Source: Porphyromonas pogonae (GTDB lineage Bacteria > Bacteroidota > Bacteroidia > Bacteroidales > Porphyromonadaceae). From it: a DNA stretch of 64,000 nucleotides. Below are positions 36,875 to 45,911 of this stretch, in pieces (position 1 is the stretch's first letter; every line of letters starts with the position of its first letter). A program made the position numbers and the translations under genes. Under the pieces are notes generated by a model. That model was not told the DNA's origin. It made no database searches and worked only from the letters and a program-made list of their open reading frames with translations. The stretch is taken from the NCBI RefSeq assembly GCF_036320655.1, contig NZ_CP143258.1, positions 1,612,001 through 1,676,000 on the forward strand, given 5' to 3'.

Positions 36875-38016
36875 AATAGACTAGATTGTTTTGTTTCTTC
36901 AACAAGTATTTCAGGAAGATAAAATTCATATTTTTCGAGAAATGCTTGTAGTATGTTTTTAAAAAGTTCTTTGTTGTCTGTACCCATTTCTATTGGTTCG
37001 TAAATGGAATATTTTCCATGACTTAACAAGTTTAATGAACGTGCATACAGAGTTTCATCATCTACTCCATGAATACATTTCGAAAAGTCATCATAACCAA
37101 AGAATGTAGATGTTTTTTCCATAATACTGCGTAACATATTGAAATGATAAGTATTGATCTTATCTGAATCAACCGCATCTTTCAACTCGCTTAACAGTGC
37201 AACATGGTGGAAGAATGGAGCATCATCCGTTGCTCGCAAGGTATGTCCATCAGCTCCATTTTTATGCAGAAAATAACGTTTACATCTATTTTTCTTTAAC
37301 TCATTACACATCACGTTAAAAAAGAGGTTGTGATGAGAAGAAATAACTGTTTTAACTTTGTTAATTCCACTTCTTACTAACTTTGACAAATCACTTGCTA
37401 CAGCAATTGCATTGTTATCATCTAATGAAGAAATTGGATCATCAATATAAATATATTTAACCCAATTATAAGATTCTTGCCCATCGATAGTCAATTCGCA
37501 AATAGCAAGAAAAACACACCATATAAATATATTCTCTTCACCACGAGAAATTTTTATATTATTCTGAACGATATACTCAGGTACTTCTGAATTCGATTTA
37601 TGTATGGGATTTTTAATTACTTTGCTAAAAGAGACCTCCCATTTTTCATAGTCAATTTTGAAATCAAATTCAGCATATCTCTCCAAATAAGCAAATATTT
37701 TCTCTTCCAGTGCTAACTCTCTAAATCCGCTAAAAAAGTTTGATCTTGCATTTATTTTGAGAACACGATTTGTATCGTTTTCCAAATCATTATCCCATGA
37801 AAAAAGGTCTTCCGTGAAAGCGTTAAAATATAGTGTATCAGACTGTCCTTTCTTTTTCACTTTCCCTTTTTCTTTGAAGTCCATAGATAGTCGAGTTTTA
37901 CCAGTTCCATTGTAAGCATAAAGTAATACAAAATCTGAATTATTTAAGTCATCTCGTAACCTTGTAACAAGATTAGGAAGTGTTTTGTATTCATATATTT
38001 TACAGGATTGGTTCAT
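36871..38016 (-). CDS. prrC: PrrC-like anticodon nuclease with ABC-type ATPase
   Basis: A 381-residue protein. The N-terminal ATPase has Walker A AYNGTGKT (34-41), an ABC-signature-like KISRGEENIF (155-164), Walker B YIYIDDPISSLDD (188-200) and the switch His in SSHHNLF. The C-terminal part has RSIME (Arg296, Glu300) and His333 in LLSHGKYS. Spacing R-x3-E-x32-H is close to the Arg320/Glu324/His356 triad I recall for the E. coli PrrC nuclease (396 residues). PrrC is normally held silent by its type I RM partner and cleaves a tRNA anticodon loop when phage disables restriction. The location between hsdR and hsdM supports this. The tRNA target is unknown, and a different AAA protein with a similar triad remains possible. 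Confidence 0.82.
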   Translation of the reverse strand: MNQSCKIYEYKTLPNLVTRLRDDLNNSDFVLLYAYNGTGKTRLSMDFKEKGKVKKKGQSDTLYFNAFTEDLFSWDNDLENDTNRVLKINARSNFFSGFRELALEEKIFAYLERYAEFDFKIDYEKWEVSFSKVIKNPIHKSNSEVPEYIVQNNIKISRGEENIFIWCVFLAICELTIDGQESYNWVKYIYIDDPISSLDDNNAIAVASDLSKLVRSGINKVKTVISSHHNLFFNVMCNELKKNRCKRYFLHKNGADGHTLRATDDAPFFHHVALLSELKDAVDSDKINTYHFNMLRSIMEKTSTFFGYDDFSKCIHGVDDETLYARSLNLLSHGKYSIYEPIEMGTDNKELFKNILQAFLEKYEFYLPEILVEETKQSSLL

Positions 38017-38025
38017 TTGTCTTTC

Positions 38026-40995
38026 TTATTCGTATGCTGCTAACCCAGATATTTCACGTCCCTGAGCTTGTTTTTTCAAATGAGGAACTAAGTCTATCAT
38101 CAATGCGAGTTCTTTTGTACGACGTTCTTTCCAACTTAAATCTAAAGGTTCCAATAAATCAGTCAGTTTCTCTCCGTCAAAAATCATCCGACGCATAATT
38201 TTATCTATAAAATCTTTTAAGATTGATGGCGGCAACCCGTGCCTATTTGCAATCTCTGCTATCTCCTTCTCATTTTTTTCTATTTTGAAAGTGTCGTAAC
38301 CTTCACGTAATGAATTTACATCTTGTCCTCTATTCCAATCTAAACTATTGATATATTCCGTCAAATCTTCCTGCTCATCCATCAGATTAGAATTAGAGCT
38401 AAGCAAACTAATAATTTGACCTTTAGTCAGTTTTTGCTTAGTTGGTTTCTTTTGGGTACTATCAGCAATTAATTCCATGATATAATCATAGTCAATCACA
38501 GCGGATGCAAAAAGTACGAACTCAAAGTCAAGTTGTTGCACTTCGACAGGAGCTTGATCCCCTTGTTTTTGCTGTATTTCCCTAAACTGTTTAGCCGTTT
38601 CTATATATGAGCTTCTGAATGATCGAAGGTTTTCCTCTGGTAATATTGATTCAATTACAGTTTTTTGGTCTTCATCCAAATCTGTATATTGATCAAGTTG
38701 AGTTTTTAAACGTTGAACTTCCTTGAAGTTCTTAACAAAAGCTATTCGGGCTGCATCCCCTTTTAGATTATATACCGCTTGCGGTTCACAGACTAAATTA
38801 TTTTGCGCCATAAAATCACCCAAAGCACCCACAGCTTCTTTGTATTTTGCAATTACTACCGGTGCAGGATCTACTAGCCAAATTTTCTTAGCCTCTTCAT
38901 CTGATTTTTCTCCGGAAAATAATGCAATGGCTTCATTTACGGATGTTTCTTGATGTCGAAAATCTAAAATGTTTCCATACGGCTTAGTATCGTTGAGCAC
39001 ACGATTAGTTCTCGAAAAAGCCTGTATCAGTCCATGATATTTTAGATTCTTATCTACATAAAGTGTATTTAGATATTTAGAATCAAATCCAGTGAGTAAC
39101 ATATCTACCACAATTACAATATCAATCTTATTTTTATGATGATAATCCGAATTGCTATATTTATGATCTTTTATACGCTTTTGTATATCTTGATAATACA
39201 AATCAAATTCATAAATACTATGATTGGTACCATATTGCTTGTTATAATCTTTAATTATACTTTTTAAAGCTGCTTTTTTTTCATCAGGATTCTGCTTATT
39301 GTCTTCTTTTTCTTGTTCCAAATCTTCCTGAATTTGCTGAATGTCTTTATTGCCTTCTGCAGGAGGAGAGAAAACACAAGCCACATTTAGTGAAATGAAA
39401 TCTTTGTCTGTTTTTTGTTTTTGTTTCTGAATCTCTTTAAAGAGATTGTAGTATTCTATCGCATTATTGATAGAGGCTGTTGCTAAGACAGCATTAAAAC
39501 GCTTAGAGTTAGTTGCAGCATTATGTTTTTCTATAATAGTTTCCACAATAGCTTGTTGGGTAATTGTTTCTCCAACTTTAGGTTTTATATTACCTTGCCC
39601 TTCAAAATAATCTATATGAAAACGAAGTACATTTCTGTCATCTATCGCATTGGTAATCGTATAGGCATGAAGTTCCTTTTCAAAAATATCTTTGGTTGTT
39701 TTGTTGGAGGCATATTCTCCTTCCCTTATACTTTGAGTTGAATTTTCATCAAAAATAGGAGTTCCTGTGAAACCAAAGAGTTGAGCATTGGGAAAGAATT
39801 CTTTAATCGCCTTATGATTTTCACCAAATTGCGAACGATGACATTCATCAAAAATGAAAACAATTCGTTTTTTACTTAGCGGTTCTAGTCGCTCTTTGTA
39901 ATTCCTTTTGTTATTTCCATCTAAGGCTAATCCTAATTTCTGAATGGTAGTCACAATTACCTTGTCCGCATAATCAGTAGATAATAAGCGCCTTACTAAA
40001 GTCTCCGTATTCGTATTTTCTTCAACACTTCCCTCTTGAAACTTATTGAATTCTTCGCGCGTTTGTCTATCCAAGTCTTTACGATCCACGACAAAAAGAC
40101 ATTTTTCTACATCTGGATTGTCTTTCAACAATGTTGAGGCTTTAAAAGAGGTAAGTGTTTTTCCACTTCCTGTTGTATGCCAGATATAGCCATTGCCTCG
40201 ATTCTGATGAATACAGTTTACAATAGCTTTTACGGCATAAATTTGATACGGACGCATTACCAATAGCTTCTGTTCACTTTCCACCAAAACCATATATTTA
40301 CTAATCATTTCACCCAATGTACATTTGGGTAAAAACTTTTCAGCAAAAGAATCTAAATGAGTAATCTTTTTATTCTGCTCATCAGCAAATTGATAAACAG
40401 GCAAGAACTGTTCATCAGCGTTAAAACTAAAATGCTGATTCTTGTTGTTAGAGAAATAATACGTATTACTTCTGTTACTAACAATAAATAATTGCATAAA
40501 GCAAAGCAATGTATTATTGTAACCATTTCCCTGATCATTTTTATAATCAACGATTTGTTGCATCGCTTTGCGAGGAGAAATCTCAAGAGTTTTCAATTCA
40601 ATCTGAACCACTGGGATACCATTGATAAGAATAATTACATCATATCTCTGATTGCTATTTCCTGTATTTATTCTCAATTGATTAATAACCTCATATTCAT
40701 TTTTGCACCAGTCTTTTATATTTACCAATGTATAATGAAGAGGTGTCCCATCTTCACGCTGAAAATAGTTCCTGTCTCGCAATAATTTTGAAGCTGCAAA
40801 TACATCAGGAGTTATAATTTCCGCTTTTAAGCGCTCAAATTCACTCTCTGTCAATCTCACTCTATTCAGAGTCTCAAATTTCTCTCGGAAATTACTCTCA
40901 AGAGAATTCTTATCACGAATATCATTGCGATATGTATATTTTAGTTCTTGTAACTTTTTTATAAACAATTCTTCTATTTGTGCTTCCCTTATCAT
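38026..40995 (-). CDS. hsdR: type I restriction endonuclease subunit R (locus 2)
   Basis: A 989-residue HsdR. The nuclease region reads QRYDVIILINGIPVVQIELKT (D...ExK). The motor has WHTTGSGKTLTSF, FDECHRSQFGEN (DECH box), FTGTPIF, VDMLLTGFDSKYLNTLYVDK and AFSRTNRV. The C-terminal helical region ends RTKELALMIDLVPHLKKQAQGREISGLAAYE. It heads the minus-strand operon hsdR-prrC-hsdM-hsdS and is 9 bp from the PrrC-like gene. A -7 box lies about 40 bp upstream. Confidence 0.95.
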   Translation of the reverse strand: MIREAQIEELFIKKLQELKYTYRNDIRDKNSLESNFREKFETLNRVRLTESEFERLKAEIITPDVFAASKLLRDRNYFQREDGTPLHYTLVNIKDWCKNEYEVINQLRINTGNSNQRYDVIILINGIPVVQIELKTLEISPRKAMQQIVDYKNDQGNGYNNTLLCFMQLFIVSNRSNTYYFSNNKNQHFSFNADEQFLPVYQFADEQNKKITHLDSFAEKFLPKCTLGEMISKYMVLVESEQKLLVMRPYQIYAVKAIVNCIHQNRGNGYIWHTTGSGKTLTSFKASTLLKDNPDVEKCLFVVDRKDLDRQTREEFNKFQEGSVEENTNTETLVRRLLSTDYADKVIVTTIQKLGLALDGNNKRNYKERLEPLSKKRIVFIFDECHRSQFGENHKAIKEFFPNAQLFGFTGTPIFDENSTQSIREGEYASNKTTKDIFEKELHAYTITNAIDDRNVLRFHIDYFEGQGNIKPKVGETITQQAIVETIIEKHNAATNSKRFNAVLATASINNAIEYYNLFKEIQKQKQKTDKDFISLNVACVFSPPAEGNKDIQQIQEDLEQEKEDNKQNPDEKKAALKSIIKDYNKQYGTNHSIYEFDLYYQDIQKRIKDHKYSNSDYHHKNKIDIVIVVDMLLTGFDSKYLNTLYVDKNLKYHGLIQAFSRTNRVLNDTKPYGNILDFRHQETSVNEAIALFSGEKSDEEAKKIWLVDPAPVVIAKYKEAVGALGDFMAQNNLVCEPQAVYNLKGDAARIAFVKNFKEVQRLKTQLDQYTDLDEDQKTVIESILPEENLRSFRSSYIETAKQFREIQQKQGDQAPVEVQQLDFEFVLFASAVIDYDYIMELIADSTQKKPTKQKLTKGQIISLLSSNSNLMDEQEDLTEYINSLDWNRGQDVNSLREGYDTFKIEKNEKEIAEIANRHGLPPSILKDFIDKIMRRMIFDGEKLTDLLEPLDLSWKERRTKELALMIDLVPHLKKQAQGREISGLAAYE

Positions 40996-41033
40996 AGATG
41001 CTAATATTCCTAAAATGAATTAATTTGGAATTC

Positions 41034-41041
41034 CAAAGTTA
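41034..41041 (-). promoter_or_regulatory. -7 box for RM locus 2 operon
   Basis: TAACTTTG on the minus strand, about 39 bp upstream of hsdR, in the 125-bp gap behind the mob genes. Confidence 0.5.
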
Positions 41042-41120
41042 GCGAATAATCCTAAATAATCAGTAAAAACAAGTTTTCATATTGAAATCAATAAACTTCC
41101 AGGTTATTGACTTCGATTTA

Positions 41121-41624
41121 TTACCTTGTCAACTCAATTCCTTTCTTATAATACTCATTCATTAGGAGTGCATAATCATTCTGCTGCTTCATACAAAACA
41201 GTGTCAGAATAAATACCAATAAGCCGAGTATGGCAATCACAATAGACGATTTCCGAAGTTTGAATAATTTAAAATTCAAGAAGGACTTTTTATCATTTGA
41301 CTTCATTGTAGGCTGTTCTGCGGGTTCTTTCAGTATTGCTGACATATAAGACAGAACTTTATATACTCCTTCCGTATCCTTTTCTAACTGCGCAATATCT
41401 TTATGAATAACTTTGAAATGCGAATCGCAGTGTGTTCCCAGTCCTTGTATATACTTTTCTAATTTTGAAACTATCTCGTCTTTTTCTTTCTGAAAATCAG
41501 GCTTAATGATTGCCTGCTCATCTCTTAAATTTGATGATTTCTGCATTTCGGAAAGTTTTTCCAACTTCTGATCTACCTCTGAAAGTTTTTCCCAAAGAGC
41601 ATCGTTCGATACTGACTGTGCCAT
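41121..41624 (-). CDS. coiled-coil membrane protein of mob operon
   Basis: A 167-residue protein of unknown function. Residues 8-100 are charged, heptad-rich and predicted coiled coil (LWEKLSEVDQKLEKLSEMQ, KLEKYIQGLGTHCDSHFKVIHKDIAQLEKD). One transmembrane segment (SIVIAILGLLVFILTLFCM) lies near residues 127-145, leaving a short tail. It directly follows the relaxase gene, so it may anchor or chaperone the relaxosome; that is a guess from position. Confidence 0.7.
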   Translation of the reverse strand: MAQSVSNDALWEKLSEVDQKLEKLSEMQKSSNLRDEQAIIKPDFQKEKDEIVSKLEKYIQGLGTHCDSHFKVIHKDIAQLEKDTEGVYKVLSYMSAILKEPAEQPTMKSNDKKSFLNFKLFKLRKSSIVIAILGLLVFILTLFCMKQQNDYALLMNEYYKKGIELTR

Positions 41625-41652
41625 GTTTTCTCTATTTTAAGTTGTTAATAAT

Positions 41653-42582
41653 TTATTTTAAGAGTCTTGGTCTCTTAATTTTCTTCTTTTTCTTTTTTAA
41701 TTGTAAGGCTTCTGCTTCGTTCATATCGTAATTAGACAGTTGCATATCGAATAAACCACCTATTCCTGATGCAATATCCGCTACTCCCGACACAACATTA
41801 TCTACAAGATTAGTTCGTGTATCTTTCGGAGTGGTTATTTGCTGCTCCTGAACATGGTTGTTTCCGCTTAGCTGCACATCCAGTTTTCCATAACTGAACT
41901 TTCTATCCACATCTGAACCCTTGAAGGAATCCCCTTCCTTCTTGAAAGACACACCTTGTACTTCATCGGTCTGCCCTTTGTACTTGTATTCAATAGCTAT
42001 TCCTTGCTGTTTGAGGGTTTCTTCAAACTGTTTCCAGCTCTTGGCTTTAGGAAGAATATCTTTGACAGCGTAGTAGATTTCATATTTAGTCTGCTCCGCT
42101 CCTTTGAGCTTCTGTACATTTACATTCTCTTTACCCTTACCATAAGTTAGATTGTACTTATCTTTTAGTTGCTTGCAGACCTTTTCGTTACGGTATTGGT
42201 CGTTCTTATCGGAAATAGTTTTGCCGTCATTATCTACTCGGTTGAATACAATATGACAATGCGGATGACTCGTATTATTGTGTCGAACAATGATATATTG
42301 TGTGTTTTCTATTCCCATCAACTTCATATACTCTTTTGCCAAACGTTCCATGAAGTGGTCTGTCATTCGTTCTTTGTCATTAGGAGAGAATGCCAACGGA
42401 ATATGTCCCACACATTTCGAGAGGTTCGGATTGAGCAAACTTTGCATATAAAAGCTGTTGATAATCGATTTAACATCGGTTTCCAAGACACCTTCACTCG
42501 CTAAAATATTAGCATCTTTATCAGCCAAAACATATGAAATACACCCCTTAAAGCTTCTTCCTTTTACTATTTTTCCAATCAT
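41653..42582 (-). CDS. relaxase/mobilization nuclease (MobB type)
   Basis: A 309-residue relaxase. The N-terminus MIGKIVKGRSFKGCISYVL is typical; the three-His metal motif is in QYIIVRHNNTSHPHCHIVFNRVDNDGK; the C-terminus is short and lysine-rich (KKKKKKIKRPRLLK). It nicks DNA at oriT and carries the strand into the recipient using a helper element's secretion system. It overlaps mobC by 35 bp. It is about 170 residues shorter than its homologue at 55793, mainly in the middle/C-terminal part. Confidence 0.9.
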   Translation of the reverse strand: MIGKIVKGRSFKGCISYVLADKDANILASEGVLETDVKSIINSFYMQSLLNPNLSKCVGHIPLAFSPNDKERMTDHFMERLAKEYMKLMGIENTQYIIVRHNNTSHPHCHIVFNRVDNDGKTISDKNDQYRNEKVCKQLKDKYNLTYGKGKENVNVQKLKGAEQTKYEIYYAVKDILPKAKSWKQFEETLKQQGIAIEYKYKGQTDEVQGVSFKKEGDSFKGSDVDRKFSYGKLDVQLSGNNHVQEQQITTPKDTRTNLVDNVVSGVADIASGIGGLFDMQLSNYDMNEAEALQLKKKKKKIKRPRLLK

Positions 42583-42937
42583 CCGAAAGCTTGTTTATGA
42601 TATTTTGTATCGATTCCAGTAATGGAATAGCCATATTTTCGAGCCGTTTTACACTCAAAAACTTGGCTGTTTTTACGAATTGATTTAAATTATTCCCCAT
42701 GTTGGAGAGGCTTCGAAGCATATCCAGCTCTTCTTTTTTGAGTGGTTCTTTTATCTCACCGTTCAGGATAGCATCGTGACAATAGACACTAAGCGGAAGG
42801 TTTGCTTTAGCTGCCCGATGGCGAATGGCATAGAACTCCGGCTCGGAAAAACAGACCGCAATGGTCTTGTCTTTCCGTGTAACGGAGTTCTTCTTTGGGC
42901 GTCCTCCTTTTCGCTTATCTTGATTGTCTTGACTCAA
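42548..42937 (-). CDS. MobC-like relaxosome accessory protein
   Basis: A 129-residue protein: KRKGGRPKKNSVTRKDKTIAVCFSEPEFYAIRHRAAKANLPLSVYCHDAILNGEI (RHH-like DNA-binding part), then LDMLRSLSNMGNNLNQFVKTAKF, the conserved Bacteroidales MobA/MobC block. It binds oriT and recruits the relaxase in related systems. It overlaps the relaxase start, indicating coupled translation. Confidence 0.85.
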   Translation of the reverse strand: MSQDNQDKRKGGRPKKNSVTRKDKTIAVCFSEPEFYAIRHRAAKANLPLSVYCHDAILNGEIKEPLKKEELDMLRSLSNMGNNLNQFVKTAKFLSVKRLENMAIPLLESIQNIINKLSDDWKNSKRKKL

Positions 42938-43157
42938 ATTTTCGATTCTTATTTGCTATAAAAGCAATCGTAAAAGGGTCTGTAACCCAAATTGTCGACC
43001 AACGGGAGCAATTTCCTCTTTGGCTGATAAGCCAAAGCGAGGGTTTTGATGCAATCAAAACATAACCTCGCTCCGCTCCACGAACATTTATGTTCCGCTC
43101 AAAAGCTAAGTCGTAGATACTATACAGACTTACCATACAATGGACAGAAGCTACACT
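42938..43157 (-). other. dyad-rich region upstream of mob genes (oriT candidate)
   Basis: No gene. Dyads include TTGGCT-gata-AGCCAA near 43020-43036, GTTTTGAT-gc-AATCAAAAC near 43043-43062, enclosed by GCGAGG...CCTCGC. Location directly 5' of mobC and the relaxase makes it the best candidate for the transfer origin of this element. Confidence 0.4.
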
Positions 43158-43688
43158 TTATAGCTTCTTCCACATTTCCACATCCTCCCGGTAGGTTTCC
43201 AGATGATGACGGGCAAGGTTCTCTATAAAGCCCGATACACTCATTCTTCGCCCACCCAACTTACGGACAATCTCATCCAGACTGTCACGTATTTCTCGAC
43301 TTATAAATACCGGTTTGCGATCTTCGAGGGTTGGAACAGATAGGAATGTTTGCTGATATTCCTCCAATGATTCTTTACGTTGTTTGCTACTGATACGCTT
43401 CACCGTTGAACCTGTATCTATCACTGGTTCTGTTTGCAAACTATCCTTTGTATTAATCTCATCTTCTGTTTGGATACTTTGTCCAAGCCCATTATTGGTG
43501 TTCTCTTTTTTTGCACCAACACCCATTGCATTAGAATCCTCCATTCCAAGAAATTCTTTCAGAAGTTCGTCCTTGTTTTCATTATTGGATTTTGGGGTGC
43601 TGGGTTTCCTTTCAACCGAAGGTACAGGCGACCAGTCTTCGGGCATTGTCTTTTTTTGCTGACCGTTGTCAGTTTGTTTACTGTTCAT
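43158..43688 (-). CDS. DUF3408 family protein
   Basis: A 176-residue protein. A low-complexity acidic N-terminal half is followed by the conserved LEDRKPVFISREIRDSLDEIVRKLGGRRMSVSGFIENLARHHLETYREDVEMWKKL, the DUF3408 RHH-like domain. Same family as the proteins at 25483 and 53176. It precedes the mob genes with 220 bp between. Role in mobilization or partition is inferred. Confidence 0.85.
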   Translation of the reverse strand: MNSKQTDNGQQKKTMPEDWSPVPSVERKPSTPKSNNENKDELLKEFLGMEDSNAMGVGAKKENTNNGLGQSIQTEDEINTKDSLQTEPVIDTGSTVKRISSKQRKESLEEYQQTFLSVPTLEDRKPVFISREIRDSLDEIVRKLGGRRMSVSGFIENLARHHLETYREDVEMWKKL

Positions 43689-44009
43689 AGAAATTGATAT
43701 TTAGATTGTAAATAGTATGGTTCTCCAATAGATGGAAAACAGATTATCGACAGCAAATGAACAACTATTAGTCAGCAGTATTAACAGAGTTGGTTTGTAT
43801 GAAGTATTCTGCAATATCTTTCTGCTGTGTCGAATGTGTGAGCAGTGCAGACTGCTGTATTTTGCTCATCTAACTGAACTATACAAGCGAATATAATTTA
43901 TTAAAACGATGTACCTTTTTTAGAAATTTAAATGCACATTCTAGTCATAATAGAAATTGCTTTTGCGACTTAAAATGAGAAAAATAGAATTATACTATAG
44001 ACAACCCCT

Positions 44010-44205
44010 GCCACAAGCTACCACCGGATTTAAAAGGCATTGAAGGATAAATATTTCTGCTTTACTTCGTATTGGAAGAAAGAAAAATGAGAGAGAGGTG
44101 ACGCCTCTTGTAGCCAAATCGGCGCCACTGACTGCCACCGGACTAAATGCTTATTAAAGGTTGTGTTTTTCTTTTTTACTTCGCAGCAGAACAATGAAGT
44201 TATCA
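44010..44205. repeat. imperfect tandem repeat of about 80 bp
   Basis: The gene-free stretch 43689-44334 contains two related units about 110 bp apart. Each has a CCAC..gCTnCCACCGGA box, an ATTnAAGG box and a TTTACTTCG box in the same order and similar spacing, and each ends near an AATGA. Nothing else in this stretch was recognised. It lies upstream of the HTH/DUF3876-like genes and could hold regulatory or replication sites. Confidence 0.45.
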
Positions 44206-44334
44206 CAGTTTAATTTACCTGTTTATGAGTAAAATACAACATGCGGATGCAAAGGGATCTATCGGTTGGAATGTGATAATTGAAAGGCTTACTTTTGGAA
44301 CAAATAGGAATAATAATTTAAAAATATAGTGCAT

Positions 44335-44643
44335 ATGGAGATAGTAAATATTGAAGCAAAAACATTTGAGGCGATGCTTTCCAAATTTGAAAATTTCTCT
44401 ACCCGAATGGAACACCTTTGCCGTCTGTATGGCGAGAGGGAAAGCGAATGGATGGATAATCAGGACGTATGTATGCTACTGAATATTTCTCCCCGAACCC
44501 TGCAAACGCTTCGGGACAACGGCACGCTGGCATATTCTCAGATCAATCACAAGACCTATTATAAGCCCGAAGACGTAGAAAAAGCACTTCCATTGGTGGA
44601 AGAAAAGCGTAAACAAGCCAATGATCAGGGAAAGAAACTGTAA
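44335..44643 (+). CDS. helix-turn-helix excisionase-like protein
   Basis: A 102-residue protein with an N-terminal helix MEIVNIEAKTFEAMLSKFENFSTRMEHL and a winged HTH (WMDNQDVCMLLNISPRTLQTLRDNGTLAYSQINHKTYYKPEDVEKAL). It is a close relative of the protein at 52104. I chose the ATG at 44335 because that relative starts with the same residues; a GTG lies 6 bp upstream. It is followed 2 bp later by the DUF3876-like gene. Confidence 0.8.
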   Translation: MEIVNIEAKTFEAMLSKFENFSTRMEHLCRLYGERESEWMDNQDVCMLLNISPRTLQTLRDNGTLAYSQINHKTYYKPEDVEKALPLVEEKRKQANDQGKKL

Positions 44644-44645
44644 GT

Positions 44646-44936
44646 ATGGAAGAATATCAAATCTATCAAGGTTTTCCAACTGAATGGCTGGGAGCATGGG
44701 AAAGTATCAACGCTAATCCCGATGTGTATATCTTTCAGGGATATGATGGTAATTATTATCTACTTGCCTACTATTATGATAAGGAATCGGAACGGGGTAA
44801 TTTTACCTGTTATGAAATTGATTTGGATGAAGGGGGCTGCTCTATTGGTATGGGTATGAAACGGAGCAAGATAGAATCAGAAAAGTTACCTTATGGACTG
44901 TATATTACAGGCTGGGGCAGTTATATAAAGTGTTAA
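44646..44936 (+). CDS. small DUF3876-like protein
   Basis: A 96-residue acidic protein: WLGAWESINANPDVYIFQGYDGNYYLLAYYYDKESERGNFTCYEIDLDEGGCSIGMGMKR. The 'W.S...NP.V.I....nYyL' pattern resembles DUF3876 proteins found between HTH genes in Bacteroidales elements. Function unknown. It lies between two HTH genes on the same strand. Confidence 0.6.
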   Translation: MEEYQIYQGFPTEWLGAWESINANPDVYIFQGYDGNYYLLAYYYDKESERGNFTCYEIDLDEGGCSIGMGMKRSKIESEKLPYGLYITGWGSYIKC

Positions 44937-44975
44937 ACTAAATTACATGTAAATCAATAAAATAATAACAAGATT

Positions 44976-45278
44976 ATGAGCAACCAATTAATCACATCAG
45001 AGAATAATGAACGTGTAAAATCATTTCTTCTTTCACTGGATCGTTTGGCTTCGCTAATGGAGCGATTGTTTCCTGTCCGCAAGCCTACCCTGAACGGAGA
45101 GAGTTTTTACACGGATGAAGAACTCTCGAAAAAACTAAAGCTAAGCAGGAGAAGTCTACAAGATTATCGTAACGAGGGGCGTATTCCTTACATTAAGCTG
45201 GGTGGTAAAATATTGTACAGAGCCTCGGATATTGAAAAACTGTTGGAGGATGGCTACAAAGAGAGTTTCAGGAAGTAG
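44976..45278 (+). CDS. helix-turn-helix excisionase-like protein
   Basis: A 100-residue protein with hinge RKPTLNGESFYTDEELSKKLKLSRRSLQDYRNEG and wing RIPYIKLGGKILYRASDIEKLLEDGYKESFR. It is nearly the same architecture as the protein at 51809 and is the 'type B' member of the HTH pair. It is the last gene of its three-gene unit. It converges with the RhuM-like gene across 279 bp. Confidence 0.8.
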   Translation: MSNQLITSENNERVKSFLLSLDRLASLMERLFPVRKPTLNGESFYTDEELSKKLKLSRRSLQDYRNEGRIPYIKLGGKILYRASDIEKLLEDGYKESFRK

Positions 45279-45498
45279 TTGCTCCTCCCATCCCTCCATG
45301 ATTATTTTTTCCTTTTTTCGACTGATAAACGTCTCTTTCATAGCGAGGGAATAAATTAGACAAGACTATTTTGGTAAATACTCTTTTGAGGAACGAGAAA
45401 GGCAGATTTGGCAAAATACGCTGTTTAGTCTTGGCGTTTTATTCCCTGCTTTTATATTTGTGTTCAGATGAAATAAGGAATATAAAAATACAAAAAAA

Positions 45499-45527
45499 CG
45501 GCAGGCATTGATTTAGATAGCCTGCCG
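45499..45527 (-). terminator. terminator behind integrase-RhuM unit
   Basis: Stem CGGCAGGC / GCCTGCCG with a 13-nt loop, followed on the minus strand by TTTTTTT. It ends the minus-strand unit int-RhuM-like. Confidence 0.8.
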
Positions 45528-45557
45528 ATAGTTAGATTAAAAAATTGTCGCCGGATG

Positions 45558-45911
45558 TTAATTCAACATTGAATTCTGAATAGGAAGCATCAACATTTTC
45601 GGGATCTCCGTTCTTACTACTCTTCTATATATCCACTTCCGAAATACCTCTGCATTTGCCGATTGCACTTGAAAAGCAACGGCAATAACCATCTCCAATC
45701 CGTAATAATCAGGATATATTTTTGAACCCTCGCAGGTACAACTCCCCGAATAGTCTCCACCAGCAACGCCTAATTTCTCAATAGCACGAATATGCTTTTT
45801 TGCCGTATGATAATAGACGCCAAACAAGTCTGCGATTTCCGCAATGTTCATTTTTGTTTTACTCGGAACAGTTATTACTGCGTTTTCTATTCTGATTTTT
45901 CTATTTTCCAT
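45558..45911 (-). CDS. RhuM-like small protein of mobile element
   Basis: A 117-residue protein: MNIAEIADLFGVYYHTAKKHIRAIEKLG (HTH-like), SCTCEGSKIYPDYYGLEMVIAVAFQVQSANAEVFRKWIYRRV (RhuM-like core), then a short tail IPKMLMLPIQNSMLN. The intact copy here defines what the frameshifted homologue at 50256 should look like. It overlaps the integrase stop by 11 bp. DNA binding is inferred. Confidence 0.7.
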   Translation of the reverse strand: MENRKIRIENAVITVPSKTKMNIAEIADLFGVYYHTAKKHIRAIEKLGVAGGDYSGSCTCEGSKIYPDYYGLEMVIAVAFQVQSANAEVFRKWIYRRVVRTEIPKMLMLPIQNSMLN

